Positions 17,106 through 24,434 of a DNA stretch of 35,894 bases are shown one piece after another. Made by a program: the position numbers and the translations under genes. Source of the DNA: an uncultured Pelosinus sp. (GTDB lineage Bacteria; Bacillota; Negativicutes; UMGS1260); NCBI GenBank assembly GCA_900550105.1, contig URQW01000027.1, positions 1 to 35,894 on the forward strand. The letters are read 5' to 3'. Under the pieces are notes generated by a model. The model had not been told where the DNA came from. It did not search any database and worked only from the letters and a program-made list of their open reading frames with translations. Each line of letters starts with the position of its first letter. The first letter of the stretch is position 1.

Positions 17106-19172
17106 ATGAACGAACAAGTATATTTAGCACTTGGGATGGAAAAAGCCAAAGATGCTAAGTGGCATGAAGCAAAGACAGCTTTTTCAAAAGCTATCGAAGA
17201 AAACCCTCAGTCCTATGAAGCTTATGATAAATTAGGCCTTGTTTTGAAGAACCTAAAATGCTACGAAGAAGCGGAGGAGTATTTTCTTACTGCGCTAAAA
17301 CTGATGCCAAAGTATGCTCCAGCCTATAACAATTTAGGTATATTGAAGACAGAACAAGAGGATATAAAAGGGGCAAAAGCGGCTTTTCAAAGGGCAATCC
17401 AAATTCAAGACGATTATATAGACGCTTATTATAACTTAGGATTGCTGTATTATGGAATTGGCGAACTTGAGGAAGCGCTTGCCGTCTTTGACATTCTTTT
17501 GACCATGGCGCCGCAGTTGCATGAAATTCACACGTTAAAAGGCGCTGTATTGGAAAAGCTTGAGCGTCTAGAAGAAGCGGAACGGGCGTTTCAAGAGTCT
17601 GATAAGCAAGATCCTAAACAAATTTTCAATCTGCTTTCTTTGGGCAATCTGCAGTATCGAGCCGGACAATGGGAAAAAGCCGAACTGAGTTTTTTTCGAG
17701 TGATTCAAATTGATCCTAACCATGCTGACGCGCATTTGAAAATGGCTTTAGCGGTAAAAGAGCAGAAGCGGCTACCTGAGGCCGAGGCCTTGCTTCGCCA
17801 GGCATTGCTTTTACAGCCTGAATTTCCTGAAGCTTGCAATGCTCTAGGAATTGTTTTAGCAGAAATGAAAAATTTAGGTGATGCAATTTCTTTTTTCTGT
17901 CAAGCAATTGAACAAAATAAAGAGTATGCTGAAGCCTATGGCAATTTAGGAATGGCTCTTAAGGAAACACATGGGCTTGCTGAGGCTGAAGCTTGTTTAT
18001 TGCGGGCAATTGAGCTTCAGCCCGATTATTTGGAAGGATACAATAATCTGGGAATTGTTTTAAAAGACCAGAATCGAGTTGATGAGGCTAAGACATGCTT
18101 TTTGAAGGCTCTGTCATTAAATGAGAATTGTTCAGAAGTACATCATAATTTGGGAAATCTCTGTCGATATATGAATCAACTTGATGAAGCGGAGGCTTTC
18201 TATGAAAAAGCGATTACTCTGAACCCCGCTTGCTTGATTGCGAAATGCTCCTTAGCCATTATTTATTTGTTGCGAGGCGATTATGAACGTGGTTGGAAAA
18301 ATTTTGAGATTCGTTATCTAATTGGCGAATCTTTTGATCCGAAATTACCCCGCTGGCATGGGGAGGACTTATCTGACAAAAGTATTTTAATTTATTTTGA
18401 TCAGGGGTTTGGTGATACGCTGCAATTTATTCGTTTTGCCTATTTAGTGGCAGCTAAGGCCAAGCATACAACTGTATGGGTGCAAACACCTATCAAGCGT
18501 CTTTTAGCTGGGACGCAAGATCAGTTTACTATTTATGCTGGCAGTAACTATCCGCCGGGAAACTATGATTTTGCTTGTCCGTTGTTAAGTCTGCCCTATG
18601 AGTTCTCAATTCCTTTTGATCAAGTTAGTTTTAGATCACCCTATATTCAGTCTATGCCTTCTTTAAGGGAACAGTGGCGAATCCGCCTACAAAATGTTCT
18701 TCCGGTAGGAAAGCGGTTAAGGGTTGGTATTGTTTGGGCGGGAAACCCTAATCATGATAATGATCATAATCGTTCGATTCCTTTTTCTTTATTTAAAGAT
18801 TTATTTACAGTTCCGTCAATTAATTGGGTTAGTTTGCAAGTCGGTTCAAAAGCAGCGGATATACAGGAAGCTCCCGTTGGAAGTATACTGAATCTAGCGG
18901 AAGAATTAAGTGATTTTGCGGAAACAGCTGCTGTGATTGACAACCTAGACCTAATTATTACTGTAGATTCTTCTGTATCACATTTGGCAGGCGCAATGGG
19001 AAAACCTACTTGGATTTTTATTCCCTTTTCGCCGGATTGGCGTTGGGCAATGGACCGAGAAGATACGCCGTGGTATCCTCATACTCGATTATTTCGACAA
19101 AAAACAGCCGGCGATTGGCCGACTGTAATAAAAACTGTAAAAAAAGCTTTGCTAGAGTTTAATTTAAGATAG
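17106..19172 (+). CDS. TPR-repeat glycosyltransferase-like protein
   Basis: 688 residues. The first 395 or so are about eleven consecutive tetratricopeptide repeats of 34 residues, each with the A-Y-NLG-L pattern (AYNNLGIL, AYYNLGLL, AYGNLGMAL, GYNNLGIVL). The C-terminal 270 residues hold a GT-B-like domain related to GT9/TPR glycosyltransferases: YFDQGFGDTLQFIRF, GIVWAGNPNHDNDHNRSIP, and TVDSSVSHLAGAMGKPTWIF. Similar proteins glycosylate flagellin or other surface proteins; that role is an inference. The open frame begins at 17037 inside the preceding gene, but ATG 17106 has GGAAAGGAA seven bases upstream and starts a normal first repeat. The last nine bases overlap the convergent histidine kinase gene. 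Confidence 0.9.
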   Translation: MNEQVYLALGMEKAKDAKWHEAKTAFSKAIEENPQSYEAYDKLGLVLKNLKCYEEAEEYFLTALKLMPKYAPAYNNLGILKTEQEDIKGAKAAFQRAIQIQDDYIDAYYNLGLLYYGIGELEEALAVFDILLTMAPQLHEIHTLKGAVLEKLERLEEAERAFQESDKQDPKQIFNLLSLGNLQYRAGQWEKAELSFFRVIQIDPNHADAHLKMALAVKEQKRLPEAEALLRQALLLQPEFPEACNALGIVLAEMKNLGDAISFFCQAIEQNKEYAEAYGNLGMALKETHGLAEAEACLLRAIELQPDYLEGYNNLGIVLKDQNRVDEAKTCFLKALSLNENCSEVHHNLGNLCRYMNQLDEAEAFYEKAITLNPACLIAKCSLAIIYLLRGDYERGWKNFEIRYLIGESFDPKLPRWHGEDLSDKSILIYFDQGFGDTLQFIRFAYLVAAKAKHTTVWVQTPIKRLLAGTQDQFTIYAGSNYPPGNYDFACPLLSLPYEFSIPFDQVSFRSPYIQSMPSLREQWRIRLQNVLPVGKRLRVGIVWAGNPNHDNDHNRSIPFSLFKDLFTVPSINWVSLQVGSKAADIQEAPVGSILNLAEELSDFAETAAVIDNLDLIITVDSSVSHLAGAMGKPTWIFIPFSPDWRWAMDREDTPWYPHTRLFRQKTAGDWPTVIKTVKKALLEFNLR

Positions 19173-20174
19173 TTTTTGCAGTTTTTCTGGAAATGAATTG
19201 GCAAAGCAGATTGTAAATATTGTTCCGCTACTGGGGGCGCTGTCAACAGTTAAGGTAGCGCGATGTCGCTCTAAAATGCGATAGCAAATAGTAAGTCCAA
19301 GACCCGTGCCTGTCTCTTTGGTTGTCAAAAAAGGCGTTCCTAGTTTTGCTTGGATTGTTGGTGAGATCCCTGGACCGTTGTCTTTTATGGCAAGCAAGAC
19401 TCCCTGGGCGGTTGACTTTGTTGCTATGACAAGTTGGCCGTGATTTTCTATCATTGCTTCAAGACCGTTGCGGACTAAATTTAGAATTAGTTGGCGAATG
19501 CTATTTGGATCAATAAGTAGATTGGGTGTTGGTGTGAGGTCTAGTTTAATTTGACAGTTATTGCGTAGTGCATCTGTTTCTAGTAGCGGATAAATCTCAC
19601 AAACAATGTCATTTAGGTTTTTTTCTTTAAATTCTAATGGGCGATTTTTAGCAAGTGATAAAAATTCAGTGATAATACTATTGGCTCGATCAATTTCATC
19701 AATCATGAGACTAAAATTATCGTGATGTGCCGCCAATTCTTTCTTATGACTTAGAAACTGGAGCAATCCTCTTACTGTTGTCATGGGATTGCGAATTTCG
19801 TGGGCAATTCCTGCTGACATTTCGCCAACCATATTTAGACGATCTAGTTTACGCATCGATTCTTTTTGCTGTGTTAGATATTCGAATAGAGGCGCTAGAT
19901 CAGGCCAACTAGTTGGACAGACTTCAGAAGAAGATGTGATTAGCGTTTTAGCTGTGTAATTTAGTTTGGCTTTGAAGTTCGTAAAAAAATGATGGGTGAG
20001 ACTGATGCAAGCGATAACCAGGAAAACGTTTAAAAGGGTAATCAGTCGATGGAGCTGATGATCTGTATCTTCCTCAAGGGGAAGATTTGGTTCCGCTATC
20101 AGTAATAAAAAAAGCAGCAATAAAATGGATAAGATATTTCCTTCCAGTCGTAAGATGAGATCGCCATTTTTCAA
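19164..20174 (-). CDS. Small membrane histidine kinase (sporulation kinase-like)
   Basis: 336 residues. Two membrane helices (about 13-26 and 44-63) with almost no extracytoplasmic loop, then HisKA with H125 in SAGIAHEIRNPMTTVRG and a GHKL ATPase (NLVRNGLEAM, DNGPGISP, TPFLTTKETGTGLGL). The RNPMTTVRGLLQFL segment is the pattern of KinA-E-type sporulation kinases of the Bacillota, so it could feed Spo0A; this is inferred. No cognate regulator is adjacent. The start is TTG at 20174, seven bases after AGGTG. The 3' end overlaps the convergent TPR gene by nine bases, with no terminator between them. Confidence 0.9.
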   Translation of the reverse strand: MKNGDLILRLEGNILSILLLLFLLLIAEPNLPLEEDTDHQLHRLITLLNVFLVIACISLTHHFFTNFKAKLNYTAKTLITSSSEVCPTSWPDLAPLFEYLTQQKESMRKLDRLNMVGEMSAGIAHEIRNPMTTVRGLLQFLSHKKELAAHHDNFSLMIDEIDRANSIITEFLSLAKNRPLEFKEKNLNDIVCEIYPLLETDALRNNCQIKLDLTPTPNLLIDPNSIRQLILNLVRNGLEAMIENHGQLVIATKSTAQGVLLAIKDNGPGISPTIQAKLGTPFLTTKETGTGLGLTICYRILERHRATLTVDSAPSSGTIFTICFANSFPEKLQKLS

Positions 20175-20325
20175 AGTTCAGCACCTCTATCATTCGTAGT
20201 TTCTGATGATTGTACAAAATTTCACTTGCACCCTATAAATACCTATTCGTTCCTCAAAAGGAAAATCCTTCCTTTTAGAAGAAGGAGATTAAATCTTTTT
20301 GACTTAATTTGCTATTTCATTAAAA

Positions 20326-20376
20326 AAGGCTGTCTCTAGGAAGTTACAAAATCTTTTGTACTTCCTTAAAGACAGC
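20326..20376 (-). terminator. Intrinsic terminator after the acyltransferase
   Basis: On the minus strand, a long stem of GGCTGTCT paired with AGACAGCC and, inside it, AAGGAAGTACAAAAGA paired with TTTTGTAACTTCCT, followed by TTTTTT. Confidence 0.93.
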
Positions 20377-20383
20377 CCTAAAT

Positions 20384-21268
20384 TTATTGTTTGGGATATT
20401 TTGTATTCCAGCGTTTGCGAAACCAAATCCAGTCTGATGGATGGTTACGAATCGCTTCTTCAATCGCTTGCGTCATTTTTGCAGTGTTTTCATAAAGTTC
20501 TTGTGTTTCGTCATCGTATCGTTCATAAGGAAAAGCTGGTTTGATAACAATTTGATGGCCTCCCTCAGGACGATGAAAAATAAAGGCCGGCACAATAATA
20601 GAACCGAACTTGCGGGCAAATACTGCCGGACCTGCTGGCGTGGCTGATTTTCGATTAAAAAAGTCAACAAAAATGCCGTCAACACCACCGTCTTCATCTG
20701 CTAAAAACCCTAGGGCTTTTCCCTTTTTTAAGGCTCGTGCCGCTTTTACAAGCTCGGCGCCACTACGATTAAATACTTCCAGCCCCATTTTTTCGCGATA
20801 TTCATTGAGTAATCGCGTATAGTGAGGATTTGGTTGTGGTTTGGCGATCGTTGTAATCGGCAGTCCTGTGTTAGCTAGGACTGCGCCGAGCCACTCCCAA
20901 TTACCTATATGGGCGGTAAGAAGTACCACGCCGCGTCCTTGGTCAATGGCCCCCCTTAAATGCTCCAGACCTTCAATCGCAATATGTTTTTTGATTTTTT
21001 CTGGAGTAAGGGCAGGCGTATAGAGAACTTCCATCAAGGTTTGTCCTAAATTACCAAAAACTGTATGGACGATTTGTTTCGCCTCGGACAATGAAATTTG
21101 CAGACAATCCATGCTTTGACTGATGGCACGGCGTCGTTGGCGCGCACCGACAAGATAGAAGAGGTAACCTAGACTTCGTCCAATATGGCAGACAAGCGAA
21201 TAAGGTAGAAGGCAGACGAAAGCACTGATTGCCTTTAGTAGATTATATTGAAAATTTTTAAATAGCAT
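20384..21268 (-). CDS. Lipid A-type lysophospholipid acyltransferase (LpxL/HtrB family)
   Basis: 294 residues, the usual length for the HtrB/LpxL/LpxM family. One N-terminal hydrophobic segment (about 10-40) anchors it in the inner membrane. The HX4E catalytic motif is H120-IGNW-E125 in LLTAHIGNWEW. Downstream motifs GFLADEDGG, FFNRKSATPAGPA and the C-terminal NHPSDWIWFRKRWNTK are all typical. By family it transfers a secondary acyl chain to Kdo-lipid A. Its presence in a genome with Bacillota-type signals is the strongest evidence for a diderm Negativicute. The ATG follows GGGAGA. It is not adjacent to other lipid A genes. Confidence 0.94.
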   Translation of the reverse strand: MLFKNFQYNLLKAISAFVCLLPYSLVCHIGRSLGYLFYLVGARQRRRAISQSMDCLQISLSEAKQIVHTVFGNLGQTLMEVLYTPALTPEKIKKHIAIEGLEHLRGAIDQGRGVVLLTAHIGNWEWLGAVLANTGLPITTIAKPQPNPHYTRLLNEYREKMGLEVFNRSGAELVKAARALKKGKALGFLADEDGGVDGIFVDFFNRKSATPAGPAVFARKFGSIIVPAFIFHRPEGGHQIVIKPAFPYERYDDETQELYENTAKMTQAIEEAIRNHPSDWIWFRKRWNTKYPKQ

Positions 21269-21413
21269 ATGTGTCTCTCCCTAGATAGACAATTAAAATA
21301 AATTTTTGACATTAGTTTAATTGTAGTTTATTTATAAATGTTTGTAAACAAAAGAGCTAAGCAACAAATATTGTCACATTTCTACTTGTTTCCGCTTTTG
21401 TTTTACGGTATAG

Positions 21414-21419
21414 TATAAT
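21414..21419 (+). promoter_or_regulatory. -10 element for the first c-di-GMP riboswitch transcript
   Basis: TATAAT in GGTATAGTATAATTAAAC, with no strong -35. The predicted start near 21426 is about 35 bases before the aptamer core. Confidence 0.5.
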
Positions 21420-21439
21420 TAAACAAAATAAATAAGTAG

Positions 21440-21532
21440 AACTTTTAAAGCTCTACTGATTGGCAAACCTTCTGAAAGGATGGGACGCAAAGCCATGGGT
21501 CTAATGATTTTATGTCGAAGACTGCCAGGTTG
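21440..21532 (+). ncRNA. c-di-GMP-I (GEMM-I) riboswitch, plus strand
   Basis: The conserved core is read directly: TTGGCAAACC, a hairpin with a GAAA tetraloop (CCTTCTGAAAGGATGG), GGACGCAAAGCC, GGGTCTAA, and the closing GACTGCCAGGTTG. The base before CAAACC, which contacts the ligand (position 20 in the Vc2 numbering), is G; this predicts c-di-GMP rather than the cGAMP variant, which has A. The 3' closing strand ACTGCC (21521-21526) is also the left arm of the terminator that follows, so binding of c-di-GMP should block termination and turn the downstream gene on. That direction is an inference from the mutually exclusive pairing. Confidence 0.94.
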
Positions 21533-21580
21533 TATTCACGCAAAGTAAGAGCGGAATGAACAGGCAGTTTTTTTATTTTT
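21521..21580 (+). terminator. Riboswitch-controlled terminator
   Basis: ACTGCC (21521-21526) pairs with GGCAGT (21563-21568). An inner stem, ATTCACGC with GCGGAAT, supports it. TTTTTTTATTTTT follows. It shares its left arm with the c-di-GMP aptamer. Confidence 0.85.
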
Positions 21581-21600
21581 CAAAGAGCAGGAGGATGGCG

Positions 21601-22089
21601 TTGAAATTATTATTTGTTACCCAAGACGAACTTTGGCTGCAACGATTGCGGGAGCAGTGCCAAAAAAAAGATTTTTGTTGCGATGTTTTTGAGGACGTCG
21701 CCGCGGCAATAAGTGCATATCGCCAACAGTCTGATGAATATAGTTTGGTTATAGTGGATTTTTCGGGAGATTTTGACGGGTTTGACTTTACGCAAAAGCT
21801 TCGTGCTGTGTCGACGAAGCAATCTATTTTAGCTGTTAATAGCATGATCGAACCACAGCTGTTGCTGAAAGCAGCACTTAGCGGAATTTCTTTTTTCTTA
21901 CCGAAGGCGGTTGAAATGGACGATTTTCTGGCTTTACTATGCCAAATTAGCGATCAGTTTAAGGCGCAAAAAAAAGAACAAGATGAAAAGGACGGGCTTG
22001 CGAAAGAATATATTCGCTTGCGTCGTGAATATGGCGAGATGCAGGTTCAAATTAAAAAATACGAGGCTTTGCTGGCAATGCAGCAATAA
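21601..22089 (+). CDS. Stand-alone receiver protein with C-terminal coiled coil
   Basis: 162 residues. A receiver domain fills about 1-120, with the phosphorylatable D53 in LVIVDFSGDFDG and K102 in FFLPKAVEM. The usual acidic pair is reduced to TQDE (D9, E10), and the conserved Thr/Ser position is in VNSM. The last 35 residues (EYIRLRREYGEMQVQIKKYE) are a heptad-like coiled coil; there is no DNA-binding or enzymatic output. The ATG at 21556 lies inside the terminator and ATG 21595 abuts the AGGAGG, so the start must be TTG 21601, six bases after AGGAGG; this also gives the standard LKLLFVTQD receiver opening and places D and K at normal positions. It is directly controlled by the c-di-GMP riboswitch. 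A dimerising adaptor or phosphate sink is possible; the function is unknown. Confidence 0.85.
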   Translation: MKLLFVTQDELWLQRLREQCQKKDFCCDVFEDVAAAISAYRQQSDEYSLVIVDFSGDFDGFDFTQKLRAVSTKQSILAVNSMIEPQLLLKAALSGISFFLPKAVEMDDFLALLCQISDQFKAQKKEQDEKDGLAKEYIRLRREYGEMQVQIKKYEALLAMQQ

Positions 22090-22120
22090 GAGCATTTGTA
22101 TTCTAGAAAATAGTAAAGGG

Positions 22121-22220
22121 CTACCGCATATAAGAAAGATTTCGAGCCTATGTTGTGAGGTTTGCGTAAACAAATCACAAGATAAGCTAGAGTTTTTCCT
22201 TGGTGCGGTAGTCTTTTTTT
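22121..22220 (+). ncRNA. Rod-shaped structured RNA ending in a terminator
   Basis: Three stacked helices form one rod: CTACCGCA (22121-22128) with TGCGGTAG (22204-22211); a 16-position helix, AAGAAAGATTTCGAGC (22132-22147) with GCTAGAGTTTTTCCTT (22186-22201), with three mismatches; and TTGTGA with TCACAA (22153-22158/22175-22180), capped by GTTT-GCGT-AAAC. TTTTTTT follows at 22214-22220. It starts 31 bases after the receiver stop. It is at least the terminator of that unit, but it is far larger than a terminator needs to be and could be a small RNA or riboregulator. I cannot match it to a known class. Confidence 0.65.
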
Positions 22221-22272
22221 ATAGAATCCGCCGCTCCATTTAATTATTCTAGAAATTTTTATATGTTTAGTG

Positions 22273-22321
22273 TATGATAGCAATAAGAAAAAATCGAATT
22301 TTATCTATAGGAAATTCGATT
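22273..22321 (+). promoter_or_regulatory. Leader of the flavin oxidoreductase gene: -10 element and inverted repeat
   Basis: TATGAT (22273-22278) is a possible -10. AATCGAATTT (22292-22301) and AAATTCGATT (22312-22321) form a perfect ten-base inverted repeat just after the predicted start, followed by CTTTTG. This is an operator or a weak attenuator. The rest of the 337-base gap before the gene, to 22426, is AT-rich with no other signal I can support. Confidence 0.45.
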
Positions 22322-22426
22322 CTTTTGTTAAGACTAGAGGATATTGTTCGTTATCCAAAGGTTTTTGCTTACTGCAAGCGAGAAAATATAGAAGTGCAGA
22401 AGCTTATGGATGTGGAGGGGATTGGA

Positions 22427-23800
22427 TTGCTTATTGATCAAAAAAGTAATTTTGAAGAACAGTCGTTAGATTTTCATGAAATTGATGCCGGTTTTACGAC
22501 GAAAGAGGCAATTGCGGAAGCAAAACGTTGTCTTAATTGTGCAAAACCGTTTTGTCGTACAGGCTGTCCGATTGAGAATGAAATTCCTAGTTTTATCGCA
22601 GAACTTGCTAAAGGGAATATTGGCGCTGCTAGTGAAGTGATTGCCAGACGCAGTAATCTTCCTGCTGTATGTGGGCGGGTATGTCCTCATGAAAAACAGT
22701 GCGAAGCTGCCTGTATATTAAATAAAAAGAACGCAGGTATTAAGATTGGCAAACTAGAACGTTTTATTGCTGATTTTGATGCAGAAATGGATATTAGTCC
22801 AATTCATAAAAAAATCGTTCATAAAGGGAAGGTTGCCGTAATTGGTTCGGGTCCTGCTGGATTAACCGTAGCAGGTGATTTGGCGAAGCTAGGTTTTACT
22901 GTAACTGTTTTTGAAGGGCAGAAAGAGCCTGGCGGCGTTTTGATGTATGGAATTCCTGAATTCCGTTTAAATAAAGAAGTTGTTCGTCGTGAAATTGCTC
23001 GAATTGAAAGATTGGGCGTTTCATTTGAAACAGGAATTTTAATCGGTCCTGATAAAACCGTTGATGAGCTTTTTGCTGACGGTTATGATGCTGTGTTTAT
23101 GGGGACAGGAACTGCTTTGCCGAAAGAACTTCATATTCCTGGTAAAGATTTGCCTGGTGTTATTCAGGCGACGTATTTTCTTGGTATGGTTACATTAGCA
23201 AATGAAAAAGGGATTGACGGACAGGAAATTCCGGTACAAAAAGGAGATTCTGTTATTGTAATTGGCGCAGGCAATGTTGCTATGGATGCAGCTCGGACGG
23301 CACTTCGTGTTGGTGCAGCAAAAGTTACTCTAGTGTATCGGCGTACGCAAGATCAGATTACGGCGCTTCGTTCCGAATATGAGGAAGCGAAGGCTGAAGG
23401 CGTGGAGTTTTCTTGGCTGATGAGTCCAAAACAATATTTAGGTGATAAAGAGGTTACTGCGTTAGAATGTGAGCGCCAAGTTTTATTGGAAGATGGCTCC
23501 GTGAAGGGCAGTGGGCTTTTGGAGAAAATTAGTGCCAATAAAATTATTGTGGCAATTGGTCAAAGACCAGCGGCTCGCATTGTTTCAACAACAGAAGGGA
23601 TCGAAGTTAATCCTGCAGGTTTTGTTATTACTCGGGAACGGCCTTATGGTATGACTACGCGACGCGGTGTTTTTGCTGGGGGCGACGTAGTTCATGAACC
23701 AGCAACGGTCGTGTTGGCTATGAAAGCGGCAAAACAAGTAGCGCAAGGTATTGCGCAATATGTAGAAGCCAAAAAACTTATGGAAGAATGCGGTTTGTAA
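22427..23800 (+). CDS. GltD/NfnL/SudA-type NADPH-dependent flavin oxidoreductase
   Basis: 457 residues. An N-terminal iron-sulfur domain with RCLNC (C35, C38), FCRTGC (C43, C47) and CGRVCPHEKQC, then an FAD-binding motif GSGPAGL and an NAD(P) motif GAGNVAMDAA, and the C-terminal GVFAGGD FAD loop. This is the architecture of the glutamate synthase small subunit, also shared by the NfnL/SudA subunits of electron-bifurcating transhydrogenase and sulfide dehydrogenase. No glutamate synthase large subunit or NfnS is adjacent, so the partner is unknown and I give no symbol. The frame is open from 22274, but the extra 51 residues do not resemble the family and lack a ribosome binding site; TTG 22427 lies six bases after GGAGGGG and gives the normal length. 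Confidence 0.88.
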   Translation: MLIDQKSNFEEQSLDFHEIDAGFTTKEAIAEAKRCLNCAKPFCRTGCPIENEIPSFIAELAKGNIGAASEVIARRSNLPAVCGRVCPHEKQCEAACILNKKNAGIKIGKLERFIADFDAEMDISPIHKKIVHKGKVAVIGSGPAGLTVAGDLAKLGFTVTVFEGQKEPGGVLMYGIPEFRLNKEVVRREIARIERLGVSFETGILIGPDKTVDELFADGYDAVFMGTGTALPKELHIPGKDLPGVIQATYFLGMVTLANEKGIDGQEIPVQKGDSVIVIGAGNVAMDAARTALRVGAAKVTLVYRRTQDQITALRSEYEEAKAEGVEFSWLMSPKQYLGDKEVTALECERQVLLEDGSVKGSGLLEKISANKIIVAIGQRPAARIVSTTEGIEVNPAGFVITRERPYGMTTRRGVFAGGDVVHEPATVVLAMKAAKQVAQGIAQYVEAKKLMEECGL

Positions 23801-23834
23801 AACGATAAAAATAAGACTAAATACCTAAAAAAAC

Positions 23835-23864
23835 TTGACCTTTTCTAGCAAAATATGGTTTAAT
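23835..23864 (+). promoter_or_regulatory. Sigma-A promoter of the orphan leader
   Basis: TTGACC (23835-23840), an 18-base spacer and TTTAAT (23859-23864). Predicted start is near 23871. Confidence 0.65.
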
Positions 23865-23870
23865 CAATAT

Positions 23871-23994
23871 AGCAGGATTTGGTAACTAATTGATTAGTGA
23901 CTTTTACCGAGCGGATATATGAAAAACTGCCTATGATTATTAGGCTAATGCTAGAGTTAGCACAGAAAAAATCAGGCGTAAGCCTGATTTTTTT
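23871..23994 (+). ncRNA. Unassigned multi-hairpin leader with terminator
   Basis: After the promoter come GGTAA-CTAA-ttga-TTAG-tgactt-TTACC (23881-23908), then two mutually overlapping hairpins, GCCTA/TAGGC (23929-23945) and GCTAA/TTAGC (23944-23961), and then a terminator, AATCAGGC-gtaa-GCCTGATT (23970-23989) with TTTTTTT. Overlap between adjacent hairpins is the hallmark of a switching leader. It does not match the SAM, c-di-GMP, purine, cobalamin, T-box or other motifs I know. It precedes the 116-aa gene and the CBS-GGDEF gene, from which it is separated by about 90 bases. Confidence 0.5.
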
Positions 23995-24083
23995 ACTTCC
24001 TGGTGAGATTTTCATATAAGATTTTACTCTGCTGTAATCATGTAGACGTTTACTATACTTTGCGGTACAAGAGAGGTCAAGAG

Positions 24084-24434
24084 ATGGGCAGTCAGATTGA
24101 AAGCAGTAAAAAAGTTGAAATTAGTATGCGCTTATCGGAATTTGAAATGCCGCCAATGCAAGATGTTTTAGTTGTCGGCAAACGGGCGCCGATCGGCCCG
24201 GAAGCGGCACGGCGAATGGGGGATATTTTATCACCTGGTCAATATATAGTAAAAAAAATTGAACACCCATCAATTGAAGCAATGGTTGTTCGTAAGTCTT
24301 TGCTTGCTATGGTGCCGGAAGATCAGTTAATTTCTCTTATGATTGATGAAGTAGATGAAATGATTCATGAATCAATGATTGTAAGAGTTCAGATTAATGT
24401 GACCGTAATAGTAAAGAAGTTGATTGAATTATGA
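24084..24434 (+). CDS. Hypothetical protein coupled to a CBS-GGDEF cyclase
   Basis: 116 residues; family not recognised. It is soluble with no signal peptide. It has a first strand-rich segment (KKVEISMRLSEFEMPP), a conserved-looking loop VGKRAPIGPEAARRMGDI, and an amphipathic C-terminus ending in strands (MIVRVQINVTVIVKK). The start was chosen at ATG 24084, eight bases after GAGAGG; the longer frame from 24003 has no ribosome binding site and would run through the region just after the leader terminator. Its stop overlaps the next start as ATGA, so translation is coupled and the product probably works with the CBS-GGDEF protein, for example as a sensor or regulator of it. That role is an inference from coupling only. 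Confidence 0.75.
   Translation: MGSQIESSKKVEISMRLSEFEMPPMQDVLVVGKRAPIGPEAARRMGDILSPGQYIVKKIEHPSIEAMVVRKSLLAMVPEDQLISLMIDEVDEMIHESMIVRVQINVTVIVKKLIEL

Noticed and set aside
21440..21532. cGAMP-specific (GEMM-Ib) riboswitch
   Set aside because: The specificity base before CAAACC is G, whereas cGAMP-selective variants carry A.
22121..22220. Retron msr-msd or transposon end
   Set aside because: No reverse transcriptase or transposase gene lies nearby, and the T-run points to a transcribed RNA end.
23871..23994. Known riboswitch class (c-di-GMP-II, T-box, cobalamin, Moco)
   Set aside because: None of the conserved core strings of these classes could be found; kept as unassigned leader.
24003..24083. 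27-codon upstream extension of the 116-aa protein
   Set aside because: No ribosome binding site before 24003, cysteine/tyrosine-rich random-like residues, and a possible promoter inside the region.
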